From Shewanella sediminis HAW-EB3 (GTDB lineage: Bacteria > Pseudomonadota > Gammaproteobacteria > Enterobacterales > Shewanellaceae), in the NCBI RefSeq assembly GCF_000018025.1, contig NC_009831.1, positions 3,658,001 to 3,722,000 on the forward strand: DNA of 64,000 bases, read 5' to 3'. Made by a program: the position numbers and the translations under genes. The notes under the pieces are model-generated. The model saw nothing but the letters and a program-made list of their open reading frames with translations. It had not been told where the DNA came from and searched no databases. Position 1 is the first letter of the stretch. Each line of letters starts with the position of its first letter. Below, piece after piece: positions 25,832 through 35,488 of this stretch.

Positions 25832-26599
25832 TTAGAAACCCAGACTCGAAAGCAGATCATCGACTTCGTCTTGACCTGTGACAACATCATCACGTTCCTC
25901 TGCATTCATGATAGGCCCCTCGGCTTCAACATTGCTGCTCGTGATTGGTGTGTCCTCACTAACGGGCTGTTCACCAAATACAGTAAGCATAGAAACTAAG
26001 TTATTTTCGACTTCACGTACTAAGTCGATGACCCTTCGAATCATCTGCCCTGTTAAATCTTGGAAATCTTGAGCCAATAAAATTTCATTTAGTAGCTCTC
26101 TTAAACGAATCGAATCTAATTCGCTTCGATCGACAAACTGCTGAACGTCATGACAAAGAACCTTAAATTCATTCAGTTCGATATCACGCCTCATGAGCTT
26201 ACCCCATGTTGGTTTTACCGATTGAATATTCGTTGTCAGAGCCTCTGCCAAAGGCAGACACTCCTCAACAGCATCCATGGTTTTATTTGCAGCTTGCTCT
26301 GTCATATCGATGACATATGTTAGGCGTTCTTTAGCGTCAGGGATCTCAGTACTCGCTAATGTGATCAGTCTGTCATCGACCTGAAAATCAACAATGGCAC
26401 TGTGAAGCTGTCGAGTCAGTCTTCCAACCTCATCGAACAGTTCTTTTTGAATTGGCGTTGCAATGTCCCTGACCAACTCGTCGGCTTGCTCTTGCTGGCC
26501 TTCGGTCAGCAGTTCGACAAGTTTATTTGCTTGCTCTAACGAAATGAGCCCTGAAGTTATAGCCTGCATAACACAACCTTGATTATCCGAGTCGTTCAA
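25832..26599 (-). CDS. cheZ: CheY-P phosphatase CheZ
   Basis: A 255-residue four-helix-bundle phosphatase that dephosphorylates CheY-P. The catalytic region is [18 protein letters not shown] with Asp178/Gln180 or nearby Gln residues inserting into the CheY site, as in the E. coli enzyme. After a disordered acidic segment the protein ends [13 protein letters not shown] (243-255), the C-terminal CheY-binding peptide. It overlaps cheY by 17 bp and precedes cheA by 15 bp. CheZ next to cheY-cheA is usual in polar-flagellate gammaproteobacteria. Confidence 0.94.
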   Translation of the reverse strand: MNDSDNQGCVMQAITSGLISLEQANKLVELLTEGQQEQADELVRDIATPIQKELFDEVGRLTRQLHSAIVDFQVDDRLITLASTEIPDAKERLTYVIDMTEQAANKTMDAVEECLPLAEALTTNIQSVKPTWGKLMRRDIELNEFKVLCHDVQQFVDRSELDSIRLRELLNEILLAQDFQDLTGQMIRRVIDLVREVENNLVSMLTVFGEQPVSEDTPITSSNVEAEGPIMNAEERDDVVTGQDEVDDLLSSLGF

Positions 26600-26966
26600 A
26601 AATTTTGTCTAACTTCTCTTTTAACGTAGCGGCTGTAAAAGGCTTAACAACATAACCATTCACACCCGCTTGCGCTGCTGCGATGATCTGCTCTCTTTTT
26701 GCTTCTGCAGTAACCATCAGCACAGGGAGGTGCTTTAACTCATCGTCTGCACGAATCGCTTTTAATAGATCGATTCCCTGCATGCCAGGCATATTCCAAT
26801 CGGTCACGACAAAATCGAAGTCGCCTTTTTGCAACATAGGCAGTGCTGTTGAACCGTCATCTGCTTCTTGAGTGTTATTAAAACCCAAGTCTCTTAACAA
26901 GTTCTTGATGATACGCCTCATTGTTGAGAAATCGTCAACAACGAGAATCTTCATATTCTTGTCCAA
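26583..26966 (-). CDS. cheY: Chemotaxis response regulator CheY
   Basis: A 127-residue single receiver domain whose phosphorylated form binds FliM to change flagellar rotation. The acidic pair [11 protein letters not shown] is at 9-19, phosphoacceptor Asp56 is in [11 protein letters not shown], the conserved Thr is in LMVTAEA and Lys in GYVVKPFTA. It lies 73 bp after fliA and overlaps cheZ. A short palindrome resembling fused MITE ends lies in the upstream gap. Confidence 0.96.
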   Translation of the reverse strand: MDKNMKILVVDDFSTMRRIIKNLLRDLGFNNTQEADDGSTALPMLQKGDFDFVVTDWNMPGMQGIDLLKAIRADDELKHLPVLMVTAEAKREQIIAAAQAGVNGYVVKPFTAATLKEKLDKIFERLG

Positions 26967-27002
26967 GGTTTCCTCCGCGGAGCTCTTTAATTGTTACTGA
27001 TA

Positions 27003-27036
27003 TCCCCAAACTACTTGAGGCAGCTTGGGTGTATAA
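27003..27036. repeat. Short palindrome resembling fused ends of the TATACCCAA MITE
   Basis: CCCAAACT and AGCTTGGG form an inverted repeat around ACTTGAGGC, followed by TGTATA. Read on the minus strand it begins TATACACCCAAGCTGCCTCA, close to the end of the 12998-13264 MITE. It lies between fliA and cheY and may be a minimal derivative or a weak hairpin. Confidence 0.45.
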
Positions 27037-27039
27037 TTG

Positions 27040-27759
27040 TTATTTTGTTGTCCAATGCTTAAGTTTAGCTTTAAGTCTGAGCATCGCCTGACTCAATATC
27101 TGGCTTACCCGCGACTCGCTAACTTCAAGAATGGCCCCAATTTCTTTTAAATTCAGTGCTTCGTCATAATAAAGCGACAAAACTAATCCATCTCTCTCAG
27201 GCAAAAGCTTGATAGCTTCCACTAATGCCTTATGAAATTCTACGTCTGCTATCGACTCAAATATATCGTCCTGCTGAACCTCTTCATGGCTAACAACATC
27301 AACCGACACACCTAAATCTTCGATACCAACAACTTTACCCACTGAAACATCATTTAGAATATGATGGTACTCATCGAGCGACATATCAAGTCGCTGTGCA
27401 ATTTCGCTGTCAACGGCATCTCTGCCTAGCTCTTGCCCTAATTCATCGATAACCTGAGCAACGCGCCTTTGATTACGATGAACCGAACGCGGAACCCAGT
27501 CTCCCCGACGGATCTCATCAAGCATCGAACCACGGATCCGAATGCCTGCAAAAGTTTCAAATTTTGCCCCTTTGCTACCATCAAACTTCGAAGAAGCTTC
27601 GAGAAGCCCCATCATTCCGGCTTGCAACAGGTCATCGAGTTGAACCGATGCCGGTAAACGCGCTAACAGATGGTGGGCAATCTTTTTAACCAACGGTGCA
27701 TACTGTTCAACTATTGAGGCTTTATTATCTAAACAAGTATACGCAGCGGCTTTACTCAC
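27040..27759 (-). CDS. fliA: Flagellar sigma factor FliA (sigma-28)
   Basis: A 239-residue sigma factor lacking region 1.1. Region 2 includes VQLDDLLQAGMMGLLEASSKF and FETFAGIRIRGSMLDEIR. Region 4 carries the HTH LNLKEIGAILEVSESRVSQI. It directs RNA polymerase to late flagellar and chemotaxis promoters, such as the sigma-28 site before the distal flagellin. The start overlaps flhG by 8 bp, so it is co-translated with the flhA-flhF-flhG genes. Confidence 0.96.
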   Translation of the reverse strand: MSKAAAYTCLDNKASIVEQYAPLVKKIAHHLLARLPASVQLDDLLQAGMMGLLEASSKFDGSKGAKFETFAGIRIRGSMLDEIRRGDWVPRSVHRNQRRVAQVIDELGQELGRDAVDSEIAQRLDMSLDEYHHILNDVSVGKVVGIEDLGVSVDVVSHEEVQQDDIFESIADVEFHKALVEAIKLLPERDGLVLSLYYDEALNLKEIGAILEVSESRVSQILSQAMLRLKAKLKHWTTK

Positions 27760-28633
27760 TCGTCCTATCCTCTTGATACTCAGGTCGTTGTACTAATCGC
27801 TCGACAAAAAATTCAAGATGACCACCTGGTTGCTGAGGTATCGGCCAACTAATTATCTTATTGGCCAGGCCATGATAAGCAATTGATGCCGGCGATTTAG
27901 GGTACGCCTCTACGATCAATTTTTGTTTACGTACAGATTTACGTAAATTTTCATCGAAAGGTATCGTTGCAACTAATTCCAACGCGACATCTAAGAAACG
28001 ATCCGTAACTTTACTAAGTTTAGCAAAGAGTTCCATCCCTTCCCGTAAACTTCTCACCATATTGGCAACTATTTTAAAACGGAAAACACCATGCTCACGA
28101 CTCAATATCTTTATTAAGGCATAAGCATCGGTGATCGATGTCGGTTCATCACAGACTACTACTAGCACATCTTGAGAAGCCCGAGAAAAACTCAATACCA
28201 TATCTGAGATACCTGCCGCAGTATCGACAATTAAAATGTCGAATTGAGTACGCATCTCACTAAAGGCTCGAATTAAACCGGCGTGCTGTGCCTGAGACAG
28301 TTCAACCATCGCCTGTGTTCCCGAGGTCGCCGGAATAATACCGATACCTTTAGGCCCACGAACGATAATATCATCCAGCTCTGCATCTCCCGATAATACA
28401 TGTGATAAGTTACGATCGGCTCGTAACCCCAACATAATATCGACATTAGCCAAGCCTAAATCAGCATCCAGGACTAATACACGCTTTCCTTTTTCAGCCA
28501 AGGCGACAGCGGTATTGATAGAGACACTGGTTTTACCCACGCCACCTTTACCACCGGAAACCGCGATTACTTTTACTTTTTCGTTATAAGGTTGATTCAT
28601 CATACGTAAACCACTTGCTTGATCCCGACTCAT
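27752..28633 (-). CDS. flhG: MinD-like ATPase FlhG/FleN, flagellar number regulator
   Basis: About 293 residues from the ATG at 28633. That start is chosen because it puts the FlhF-activating DQAxxLR motif (DQASGLR) at the N-terminus and leaves no overlap with flhF; an ATG at 28675 would add 14 residues. The deviant Walker A is GGKGGVGKTS, followed by VLDADLGLANVD and LIVDTAAGIS. FlhG restrains flagellar number by stimulating the FlhF GTPase and antagonising FlrA/FleQ. It lies between flhF and fliA in one operon. Confidence 0.93.
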   Translation of the reverse strand: MSRDQASGLRMMNQPYNEKVKVIAVSGGKGGVGKTSVSINTAVALAEKGKRVLVLDADLGLANVDIMLGLRADRNLSHVLSGDAELDDIIVRGPKGIGIIPATSGTQAMVELSQAQHAGLIRAFSEMRTQFDILIVDTAAGISDMVLSFSRASQDVLVVVCDEPTSITDAYALIKILSREHGVFRFKIVANMVRSLREGMELFAKLSKVTDRFLDVALELVATIPFDENLRKSVRKQKLIVEAYPKSPASIAYHGLANKIISWPIPQQPGGHLEFFVERLVQRPEYQEDRTSE

Positions 28634-28637
28634 TGCT

Positions 28638-30032
28638 TTACTCAAATGCATAGGCCCTTTCATCTGACCGTTCATTGTTCTGTACTAAGTGTTCTTTCTT
28701 ATCTAATACCGATAACGCTTTATTGGCTAAAGCTAAGGTATCAGCAACTTGCATATCTTCTGGAACTCTTTGCCCGTCAGTTACATAACTTAATGGTAAC
28801 CCACTTTGTATCAATACGCTCAATGCTGGAGCTAAAGAAATTGATTCGTCGAGCTTAGTCAACACGGCTCCCGATAGCGGAATACGTTTAAACTGCGCTA
28901 CGGCGTCCTCTAAGACCCTTCTCTGCCCTGTAGAAGACAGTACCAGATAACTGCGTATAGGTATTCTGCTATTTGCAGCTAAATTATCAAGTTGTTGGAA
29001 AAGCCTGATATCTCGTTGACCCATACCCGCCGTATCTATCAATACTAGCTTGCGATTCCTGAACTGATAAAGAATTTGTTCCAACTCACTGAGATCGTGT
29101 GCCTGCTTTACCGGACACCCCATTATTTTGCCATAGGTAGCCAATTGCTCAAAGGCTCCTATGCGATAATGATCGGTTGTAATCAATGCAACTTGATCTG
29201 CACCATGGTGTGCAACATATCTGGCGGCTAATTTTGCAACAGTTGTTGTTTTGCCGACCCCTGTAGGGCCAACAAATGCGACGACACCACCCTGACGAAC
29301 GATATCATCACCTTGATTATCTAACATATTGGCCAAACTGCGCGGCAAAGTTCTGACGAGTTCGGCCGGAGTATAATGTTCACTCAAATCGGAAAGCTTT
29401 GTTGCCACTGCCGGTGAAAACTCGGCATCCAGCAATTTACTTTCTAACATGGCACCGACAGGATTAACCCGACTCTTTTGCTCCGTCAGTAACGACGTCA
29501 CCTGATGAGTCAATAAATTACGCAGAGAGGCTAACTCTTCACGCATCGCATCAAACTCTTGATTCGGTTTAACTTTAGATTCATGCCCGCTTCGACCACT
29601 AAATGGCTTTGCTTCGGGTTCGGCTACTCTCGCATTAACAGATGGAGCTTGTAACCCTTTTGCCCACTCGGGCATATCCAGCTCATCAGATTTGTGACCG
29701 ACCTGCTGGTTAACACGACTCTGTTGTCTCTCTAACAGGGCTTGCAATGAATCAGCGGCAGGAGCCGGCTTAATTTTTGATTCCGTCCGAACGGGTCTTT
29801 TTGACCCAAGAGAAATTTTCTCTTCTGCCAGATCCAGAAATGATGACGTGGGAGCAGCATTTGCAGCTTGCTGCAATTTGGGCTTAGGCTCGTCGTAATC
29901 GACAGCCGCCACTATCTCTATGCCACCCGTCACTTTCTTGTTGGACATAATCACGGCATCTGAACCTAAGGTCTCTTTAACCTGGGCGAGAGCTGTGCGC
30001 ATATCTTTTGCTAAAAATCGTTTAATCTTCAC
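28638..30032 (-). CDS. flhF: SRP-type GTPase FlhF, polar flagellum placement
   Basis: A 464-residue protein. The B domain (about 1-170) starts MKIKRFLAKDMRTALAQVKE and is variable and basic. The N domain lies around 175-250, followed by the G domain with P-loop AFVGPTGVGKTTT, ITTDHYRIGAFEQL and LIDTAGMGQRD. FlhF recruits the first basal-body components to the cell pole and is needed for flagellar assembly in polar flagellates. It starts 11 bp after flhA and leads directly to flhG. Confidence 0.95.
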   Translation of the reverse strand: MKIKRFLAKDMRTALAQVKETLGSDAVIMSNKKVTGGIEIVAAVDYDEPKPKLQQAANAAPTSSFLDLAEEKISLGSKRPVRTESKIKPAPAADSLQALLERQQSRVNQQVGHKSDELDMPEWAKGLQAPSVNARVAEPEAKPFSGRSGHESKVKPNQEFDAMREELASLRNLLTHQVTSLLTEQKSRVNPVGAMLESKLLDAEFSPAVATKLSDLSEHYTPAELVRTLPRSLANMLDNQGDDIVRQGGVVAFVGPTGVGKTTTVAKLAARYVAHHGADQVALITTDHYRIGAFEQLATYGKIMGCPVKQAHDLSELEQILYQFRNRKLVLIDTAGMGQRDIRLFQQLDNLAANSRIPIRSYLVLSSTGQRRVLEDAVAQFKRIPLSGAVLTKLDESISLAPALSVLIQSGLPLSYVTDGQRVPEDMQVADTLALANKALSVLDKKEHLVQNNERSDERAYAFE

Positions 30033-30043
30033 TTACACACCCT

Positions 30044-32146
30044 CTACTGACCGACAGCAGATACTATTCTAATCTGCTTCTCATCGGGCACTTCCTGATA
30101 GGAGATCACCCTTAGGTTTGGAATTGTATGTTTAACAAACCTGGACAAGGTTGAACGTAACATACCCGATGTAAGCAATATTGCCGGCTGTCCAACCATC
30201 TCCTGCCTCTGTGATGCGTCTTCTAAAGACTTCTGCATACGTTCAGCTAGACTAGGTTCAATATTCGGACCTTCACCGCCAGTCGCCTGCATAGACTGAT
30301 GCAACATCTGTTCCAACTCTGGCGCCAATGTAATGACAGGGATCTCTGTCTCTGGTCCGCTGATCTCTTGAACTATCATGCGTTTCAGTGCAATACGCAC
30401 CGCGGCCGTCAGTACCTCGGTATCGGCGCTCTTAGTGCCATACTCAAGTAATGTCTGAACTATGGTCTTCAGGTCCCGGATTGAAACACCTTCATTAAGC
30501 AAGTTCTGCATCACTTTTACTACAGAGCCAAGTGGCATCACATCTGGCACGAATCCATCGACAAGCTTTGGAGAATGCTTACCTAACATCTCCATCAACT
30601 GCTGTACCTCTTCGTAGCCCAGCAACTTAGCCGCATTATTGGTTAATAGCTGACTCAAGTGCGTTGCCACTACCGTCGCAGCGTCAACAACGGTATACCC
30701 TAAGGTTTGTGCGTGCTCTCTAAGCTCAGGGGCAATCCACACCGCCTCCAGCCCAAAGGCGGGATCGGTGGTTTCAATGCCATCTAACTTGCCATACACC
30801 TGTCCAGGGTTAATCGCCAGTTCACAATCGTGTCTGATCTCGGCTTCCCCGGAGGCCACTCCCATCAGAGAGATACGATAGGTATTTGGCGACAGGTCAA
30901 GATTATCGCGAATATGAACAGCAGGAACCAGGAAGCCAAGTTCCTGAGACAGTTTCTTTCTAACCCCTTTGATTCGGCCCAGCAGTTCTCCACCTTGACC
31001 TTTATCGACCAGTGGGATCAATCGATAACCCACTTCAAGCCCAATGGTATCGACGTGTTGAACATCATCCCAACTGAGCTCTTTTGGTTTACCGGCATCG
31101 GCCTTCTCAGCCGGAGAGGTCTTAGCCAACTCCAGCGCTTTCTCGCGCTCATTTTCCTTCTTTTTATACATCATGAAAGCAACGCCGCCGACGGCAAAAG
31201 CGAGAGTGAGAAAGGCAACATGTGGCATCCCTGGTACGATACCCATGATAAACAGGACTGCGGCGGCGATGGCTATCGATTTCGGATTGTCAAACATCTG
31301 ACTCATCATCATCTGGCCCATATCACCCGACTCATTTTGACGTGTCACCATGAGTGCAGCCGCAATAGAGAGCAACAGGCCTGGTATCTGAGCCACCAGG
31401 CCATCACCAATGGTTAGCAGGGTGTAGATCTCTACCGCAGAGGAGAAATCGAGTCCATGCTGAACCATACCGATGACGAAACCACCTAAGATATTAATCA
31501 CCATGATCATAATACCGGCAATCGCATCACCTTTTACAAACTTCGATGCACCATCCATCGCGCCATAGAAATCAGCTTCTTTAGTGACCTCAGCGCGGCG
31601 AACCCGGGCTTGATCCTGATTTAACACCCCGGCATTTAAGTCGGCATCGATAGCCATCTGTTTACCAGGCATGGCATCCAAGGTGAAGCGGGCACTCACT
31701 TCTGAGATACGCCCGGCACCTTTAGTCACTACGGCGAAGTTAATGATGATCAGAATGAGAAAGACCACCAGACCCACGGCATAGTTACCGCCAATCACCA
31801 CAGAACCGAAAGACTCAATCACCTTACCGGCCGCATCACCACCATTGTGCCCCTCGAGCAGAACGACTCGGGTAGAGGCGACGTTAAGTGCCAACCTCAA
31901 CAGGGTTGCAACCAGCAATACACTTGGGAAAGCGGCAAAATCCAGTGGCCTGTCGGTATAGATAGATACCAGTAATACAACAAGCGCTAAGGCAATATTG
32001 AAAGAGAAAAGAATATCGAGCAGGAATGCAGGGATCGGCAATACGATCATAGCCAAAGCGGCTAAAACAAGCAGAGGTGTACCCAGGCCTTTAAAATTGG
32101 CGGGTCTTACTTGCTTTAATTGACCTAGGCTTGCTTTAACATCCAT
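30044..32146 (-). CDS. flhA: Flagellar export gate protein FlhA
   Basis: A 700-residue protein of the FHIPEP family. About eight N-terminal transmembrane helices (30-335) are followed by a cytosolic domain that forms the nonameric ring docking substrate-chaperone complexes. The FHIPEP signature lies in RFTLDAMPGKQMAIDADLNAG-like sequence near 150. Highly charged KKKENEREK links the membrane and cytosolic parts. It begins a transcript after a sigma-54 site at 32185-32201 and continues into flhF. Confidence 0.96.
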   Translation of the reverse strand: MDVKASLGQLKQVRPANFKGLGTPLLVLAALAMIVLPIPAFLLDILFSFNIALALVVLLVSIYTDRPLDFAAFPSVLLVATLLRLALNVASTRVVLLEGHNGGDAAGKVIESFGSVVIGGNYAVGLVVFLILIIINFAVVTKGAGRISEVSARFTLDAMPGKQMAIDADLNAGVLNQDQARVRRAEVTKEADFYGAMDGASKFVKGDAIAGIMIMVINILGGFVIGMVQHGLDFSSAVEIYTLLTIGDGLVAQIPGLLLSIAAALMVTRQNESGDMGQMMMSQMFDNPKSIAIAAAVLFIMGIVPGMPHVAFLTLAFAVGGVAFMMYKKKENEREKALELAKTSPAEKADAGKPKELSWDDVQHVDTIGLEVGYRLIPLVDKGQGGELLGRIKGVRKKLSQELGFLVPAVHIRDNLDLSPNTYRISLMGVASGEAEIRHDCELAINPGQVYGKLDGIETTDPAFGLEAVWIAPELREHAQTLGYTVVDAATVVATHLSQLLTNNAAKLLGYEEVQQLMEMLGKHSPKLVDGFVPDVMPLGSVVKVMQNLLNEGVSIRDLKTIVQTLLEYGTKSADTEVLTAAVRIALKRMIVQEISGPETEIPVITLAPELEQMLHQSMQATGGEGPNIEPSLAERMQKSLEDASQRQEMVGQPAILLTSGMLRSTLSRFVKHTIPNLRVISYQEVPDEKQIRIVSAVGQ

Positions 32147-32447
32147 TCAAAAAGAGTCCAAACTTTGACATCTAGCCCTTATTCAGCAATTTTTAAGCCA
32201 ATATGGGGAGTTTAGTAATTTAGTGCGAATTTAGTAAAAACTTAGTAAAAAATTAGTAAGTAGATTTTTAGCTGCGCCACTATACCGTTAAACACACGGT
32301 AAATGAACGGCTTAATATCTCAAATGGACAATATAATGATAAAAGCGGTAGACGTGGATAAGAATGCAACTATTCTGAGGGTTAATATTCTTATATCGAA
32401 TCAGCCAAGCTTCAATTGCCCATTATTTAACACTTAACAGCGGTAAC
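32147..32447 (-). other. flhB-flhA intergenic region with repeated TTAGTAA words
   Basis: A 301-base AT-rich gap holding the sigma-54 site for flhA (32185-32201). Upstream of that site, four or five TTAGTAA/TTAGTAA-like words fall at about 32213-32258. A weak TACCGT/ACGGTA hairpin lies at 32283-32301. The repeated words are in the place expected for activator sites but match no motif I know. Confidence 0.45.
32185..32201 (-). promoter_or_regulatory. Sigma-54 promoter of flhA
   Basis: On the minus strand TTGGCTTAAAAATTGCT has GG and GC 12 bases apart, as the -24/-12 consensus requires. The expected start site is about 28 bases before the flhA ATG. Confidence 0.7.
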
Positions 32448-33581
32448 TTAATGTTTAAGTTCATCAGGGATAGGTTGTTCACTTGGAATTGGATTGGGTC
32501 GTTTACCACCATGTTTTTGAAATTGACGAAGCTGAAATACGTAAGCGAGCACCTGAGCTACCGCAGTGAAAAGTCCTTCGGGAATTTCCTGATCGATCTT
32601 AGTTGTATGGTATATAGCACGCGCCAGAGGTGGGGCTGAGACGATGGCAATCTCATGTTCTCGCGCTATCTCCCTAATCTTGAATGCCACTTCATCGACG
32701 CCTTTTGCCAAAACAAAGGGAGCCGTGGCTTTCATGGCATCATACTTAACCGCAACGGCATAATGGTCCGGATTGACCACAATCACATCGGCATTAGGTA
32801 CTTCGCCCATCATGCGGCGTTGCGCCATCTCTCTTTGCATCTGCCTTACTTTGCCCTTAACTTCCGGCTTACCTTCGGTATCTTTATATTCATCTTTTAT
32901 CTCCTGCTTCGTCATCTTCAGCTGCTTGTTGTGGTTCCAGATTTGAAATGGAACATCGATAACGACAATAATTATTGTGGAGGAGCAGAGAATAATGAAC
33001 ATCCAGATCAGGAGATCTAATGCATGGTAAACGTTGCCGGGGAGGTGATCCCGTGAGAGTGCCAGAATATCATTAAAATAGTAGCTTAGAAGAAAATAGG
33101 CTGATAATGCGACTACCGAAAATTTTGCGATACCTTTGGTCAATTCGACGAGCGCTTGAACACCAAACATTCGTTTGAAACCATTGATCGGATTCATCTT
33201 ATCTGTTTTAGGCATAAATGCCTTAGTGGAGAAGGTGATACCGCCAAGGACAATATTGCCCAAGAATGCCATAAGGGTGAGTATTGCAATAAAGCTCAGC
33301 ATAGGGAATGCGAGCTGCTGACCTATGACAGGCCAGATTAAAAACAACGCATTGGTATCAAAGATCTGCGTTCTGTCCAGGGTAAAGAGCATCTCCATAA
33401 TATTATAGAGAGCCTTGGCTATACTTGGCCCAGTCATAGCGAAACCGACAGCGGCAGCCATCAAGACAGCTGAAGTTCCTAACTCCTTCGAGCGAGCAAC
33501 CTGACCTTTCTCCCGGGATTGCTCCCGGCGCCTGGGGGTCGCCTCCTCGGTTTTCTCTTGACTGCTGTCGTTCTCAGCCAT
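32448..33581 (-). CDS. flhB: Flagellar export switch protein FlhB with NPDH motif
   Basis: A 377-residue protein with four transmembrane helices (about 30-215) and a cytosolic domain. FlhB autocleaves between Asn and Pro of NPTH and, with FliK, switches export from hook to filament substrates. Here the motif reads NPDH (Asn270-Pro271-Asp272-His273), in VIVVNPDHYAVAVKYD. The rest of the C-domain is typical: APFVLAKGVDEVAFKI and PPLARAIYHTTKIDQEIPEG. It lies 32 bp after fliR, at the end of the fliK-to-flhB transcript. The Thr to Asp change could affect cleavage rate. Confidence 0.95.
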   Translation of the reverse strand: MAENDSSQEKTEEATPRRREQSREKGQVARSKELGTSAVLMAAAVGFAMTGPSIAKALYNIMEMLFTLDRTQIFDTNALFLIWPVIGQQLAFPMLSFIAILTLMAFLGNIVLGGITFSTKAFMPKTDKMNPINGFKRMFGVQALVELTKGIAKFSVVALSAYFLLSYYFNDILALSRDHLPGNVYHALDLLIWMFIILCSSTIIIVVIDVPFQIWNHNKQLKMTKQEIKDEYKDTEGKPEVKGKVRQMQREMAQRRMMGEVPNADVIVVNPDHYAVAVKYDAMKATAPFVLAKGVDEVAFKIREIAREHEIAIVSAPPLARAIYHTTKIDQEIPEGLFTAVAQVLAYVFQLRQFQKHGGKRPNPIPSEQPIPDELKH

Positions 33582-33613
33582 AGGTTAACTCCCGGGCTTT
33601 ATCGTTTGCATGA

Positions 33614-34411
33614 TTAAAAAAGACCATCGACATTACATTGAAGCAGTAACACATCACAAAGCAATAACTGAGCGGCACGCCAGACCTCACCGAAATGCTC
33701 CATAATCGGAGTCAGGGTTAACCATAAGATGATCAAGCCACTGACCATAGTCACGGGAAAACCAATCGCGAAGATGTTAAGTTGAGGCGACGCTCGGGTC
33801 ATGACACCGAAAGATAAGTTAATCAATAGAAGTGCCACGATTGCTGTGATTGACATCGTGAGCGCGGCACCAAACATATAGGCTCCCCACTCGGCTAGCA
33901 GCTTATAGCTGGTAATACTTAGCCCCTGATCGGAGATGGGGATCGTCTCGAAACTCACCACTAACATTCTGATCAAGACTAAGTGCCCATCGACACTTAA
34001 AAAAATCATTGTCGTTAGCAGTAGAAAGAAGTTACCGATAACCGGGGTTTGTTGACCCGATGAGGGGTCAACCATGGAGGCGAAACCCAGGCTCGTTTGC
34101 ATACCGATAATTTGTCCCGTCAACACAAATGTCTGCATGACCAACAAGGTGACAAACCCCATGGCAACGCCGATTAAGATTTGCTGTGCGGTCACAAACA
34201 CCGAAGATAAGGCGAAAAGTTCAATATTTTCTACGGGAGGTAATACAGGAGCAATAGCAAATGTGATCGCCATAGACAGGAGCAGACGAACACGGACTGG
34301 TGTGGTATTCGCCCCAAAAACAGCCATCACCATCAACATGCTCGATACCCGAAATAGCGGCCACATGTATGACGCTATGGTATCCATGATGGTGCCGATT
34401 AAAATTTCCAT
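33614..34411 (-). CDS. fliR: Flagellar export gate protein FliR
   Basis: A 265-residue, multi-helix inner-membrane component of the FliPQR export gate. It shows VRLLLSMAITFAIAPVLP, ILIGVAMGFVTLLVMQTFVL and SLGFASMVDPSSGQQTPVIG, conserved in FliR. It lies 52 bp after fliQ and 32 bp before flhB. Length and order are normal. Confidence 0.94.
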   Translation of the reverse strand: MEILIGTIMDTIASYMWPLFRVSSMLMVMAVFGANTTPVRVRLLLSMAITFAIAPVLPPVENIELFALSSVFVTAQQILIGVAMGFVTLLVMQTFVLTGQIIGMQTSLGFASMVDPSSGQQTPVIGNFFLLLTTMIFLSVDGHLVLIRMLVVSFETIPISDQGLSITSYKLLAEWGAYMFGAALTMSITAIVALLLINLSFGVMTRASPQLNIFAIGFPVTMVSGLIILWLTLTPIMEHFGEVWRAAQLLLCDVLLLQCNVDGLF

Positions 34412-34463
34412 CAGCCAGGGCGCTTTATACAGTCAAAGATAAACACCTGCTGGTAAATGTCCA

Positions 34464-34733
34464 TCACCCGATAACCTGCGGGATCATATTTACCATCTGA
34501 ATGAAGAACTCCATCATCGTTTGTATCAGTGTATGGCCAAGAAACATTAGTGCAAACAAGGTAGTAAGCAAACGTGGTAAGAAACTCAACGTCTGCTCAT
34601 TAATTGAGGTTGCCGCCTGAAAAACGGCAACAACGAGACCTATGATAAGACCAGGAACAATGATCAAGGAGACAATTGTCACGATAACGGTTAACGCTTC
34701 TCGGAATATATCGACCAGTGATTCAGGATTCAT
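34464..34733 (-). CDS. fliQ: Flagellar export gate protein FliQ
   Basis: An 89-residue protein with two transmembrane helices (about 16-38 and 53-75). The FliQ-type linker VFQAATSINEQTLSFLPRLL lies between them. Several copies assemble around FliP in the export gate. It lies 8 bp after fliP. Confidence 0.94.
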   Translation of the reverse strand: MNPESLVDIFREALTVIVTIVSLIIVPGLIIGLVVAVFQAATSINEQTLSFLPRLLTTLFALMFLGHTLIQTMMEFFIQMVNMIPQVIG

Positions 34734-34741
34734 AAGGACTC

Positions 34742-35488
34742 CTAGGTCCCAAAACTATTAGCTAGAGTCCCCATCACAAGGCTCCAACCATCGACGAGAA
34801 CAAACAACATAATTTTAAAAGGAAGTGAGACAATCATAGGTGAGAGCATCATCATACCCATGGCCATCAAGATACTGGCGACCACTAAATCCAGAACGAG
34901 AAATGGGACGAACAGCATAAACCCAATCTGGAAGGCCGTTTTTAATTCGCTGGTGATAAATGAGGGAATGATCACACTCATCGGCGCTTCTTCCGGAGAG
35001 TTAATATTCTGATAGCCGGAGATCTGAATGAAGGTATCGAGATCGGTCACGCGGGTCTGCGCCAACATGAATGTCTTTATCGGCTCCTTACCCTTATTAA
35101 AGGCCTCCTCGATGCCCATGCTCTCTTCCATATAGGGCTTGACCGCATCATCGTAAACTTTATCGAAAACGGGAGACATAATGAAGAAAGTGAGGAACAG
35201 ACTCATTCCGATCAACACCTGATTAGACGGTGCTTGCTGAAGACCAATCGCCTGACGAAGAATAGACAGGACTACGATGATTCTCGTGAACGAGGTTAAC
35301 ATGATAACCATGGCAGGCAGAAAACTCAGTGAGGTCATCAACAAGAGTATCTGCATAGTCACAGAGTATTGCGTCTCGCCCTGTGGGCCAGTTGTCACAG
35401 TTACGGCGGGTAGAACGCCTCCTTGAGAGAAGGCCTCCGGCGAAATAAGTAATAGGCTAAACGCAATAAAAATCAGGATCCGTTTCAT
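34742..35488 (-). CDS. fliP: Flagellar export gate protein FliP
   Basis: A 248-residue protein. A cleavable signal peptide (to about SQG, residue 23) is followed by four transmembrane helices. Conserved FliP sequences include [21 protein letters not shown] and [19 protein letters not shown]. Five copies form the core of the export pore. It overlaps fliO by 4 bp. Confidence 0.95.
   Translation of the reverse strand: MKRILIFIAFSLLLISPEAFSQGGVLPAVTVTTGPQGETQYSVTMQILLLMTSLSFLPAMVIMLTSFTRIIVVLSILRQAIGLQQAPSNQVLIGMSLFLTFFIMSPVFDKVYDDAVKPYMEESMGIEEAFNKGKEPIKTFMLAQTRVTDLDTFIQISGYQNINSPEEAPMSVIIPSFITSELKTAFQIGFMLFVPFLVLDLVVASILMAMGMMMLSPMIVSLPFKIMLFVLVDGWSLVMGTLANSFGT

Noticed and set aside
30830..31417. 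Plus-strand frame opposite flhA
   Set aside because: Lies wholly inside flhA with no promoter, ribosome site or family signature.
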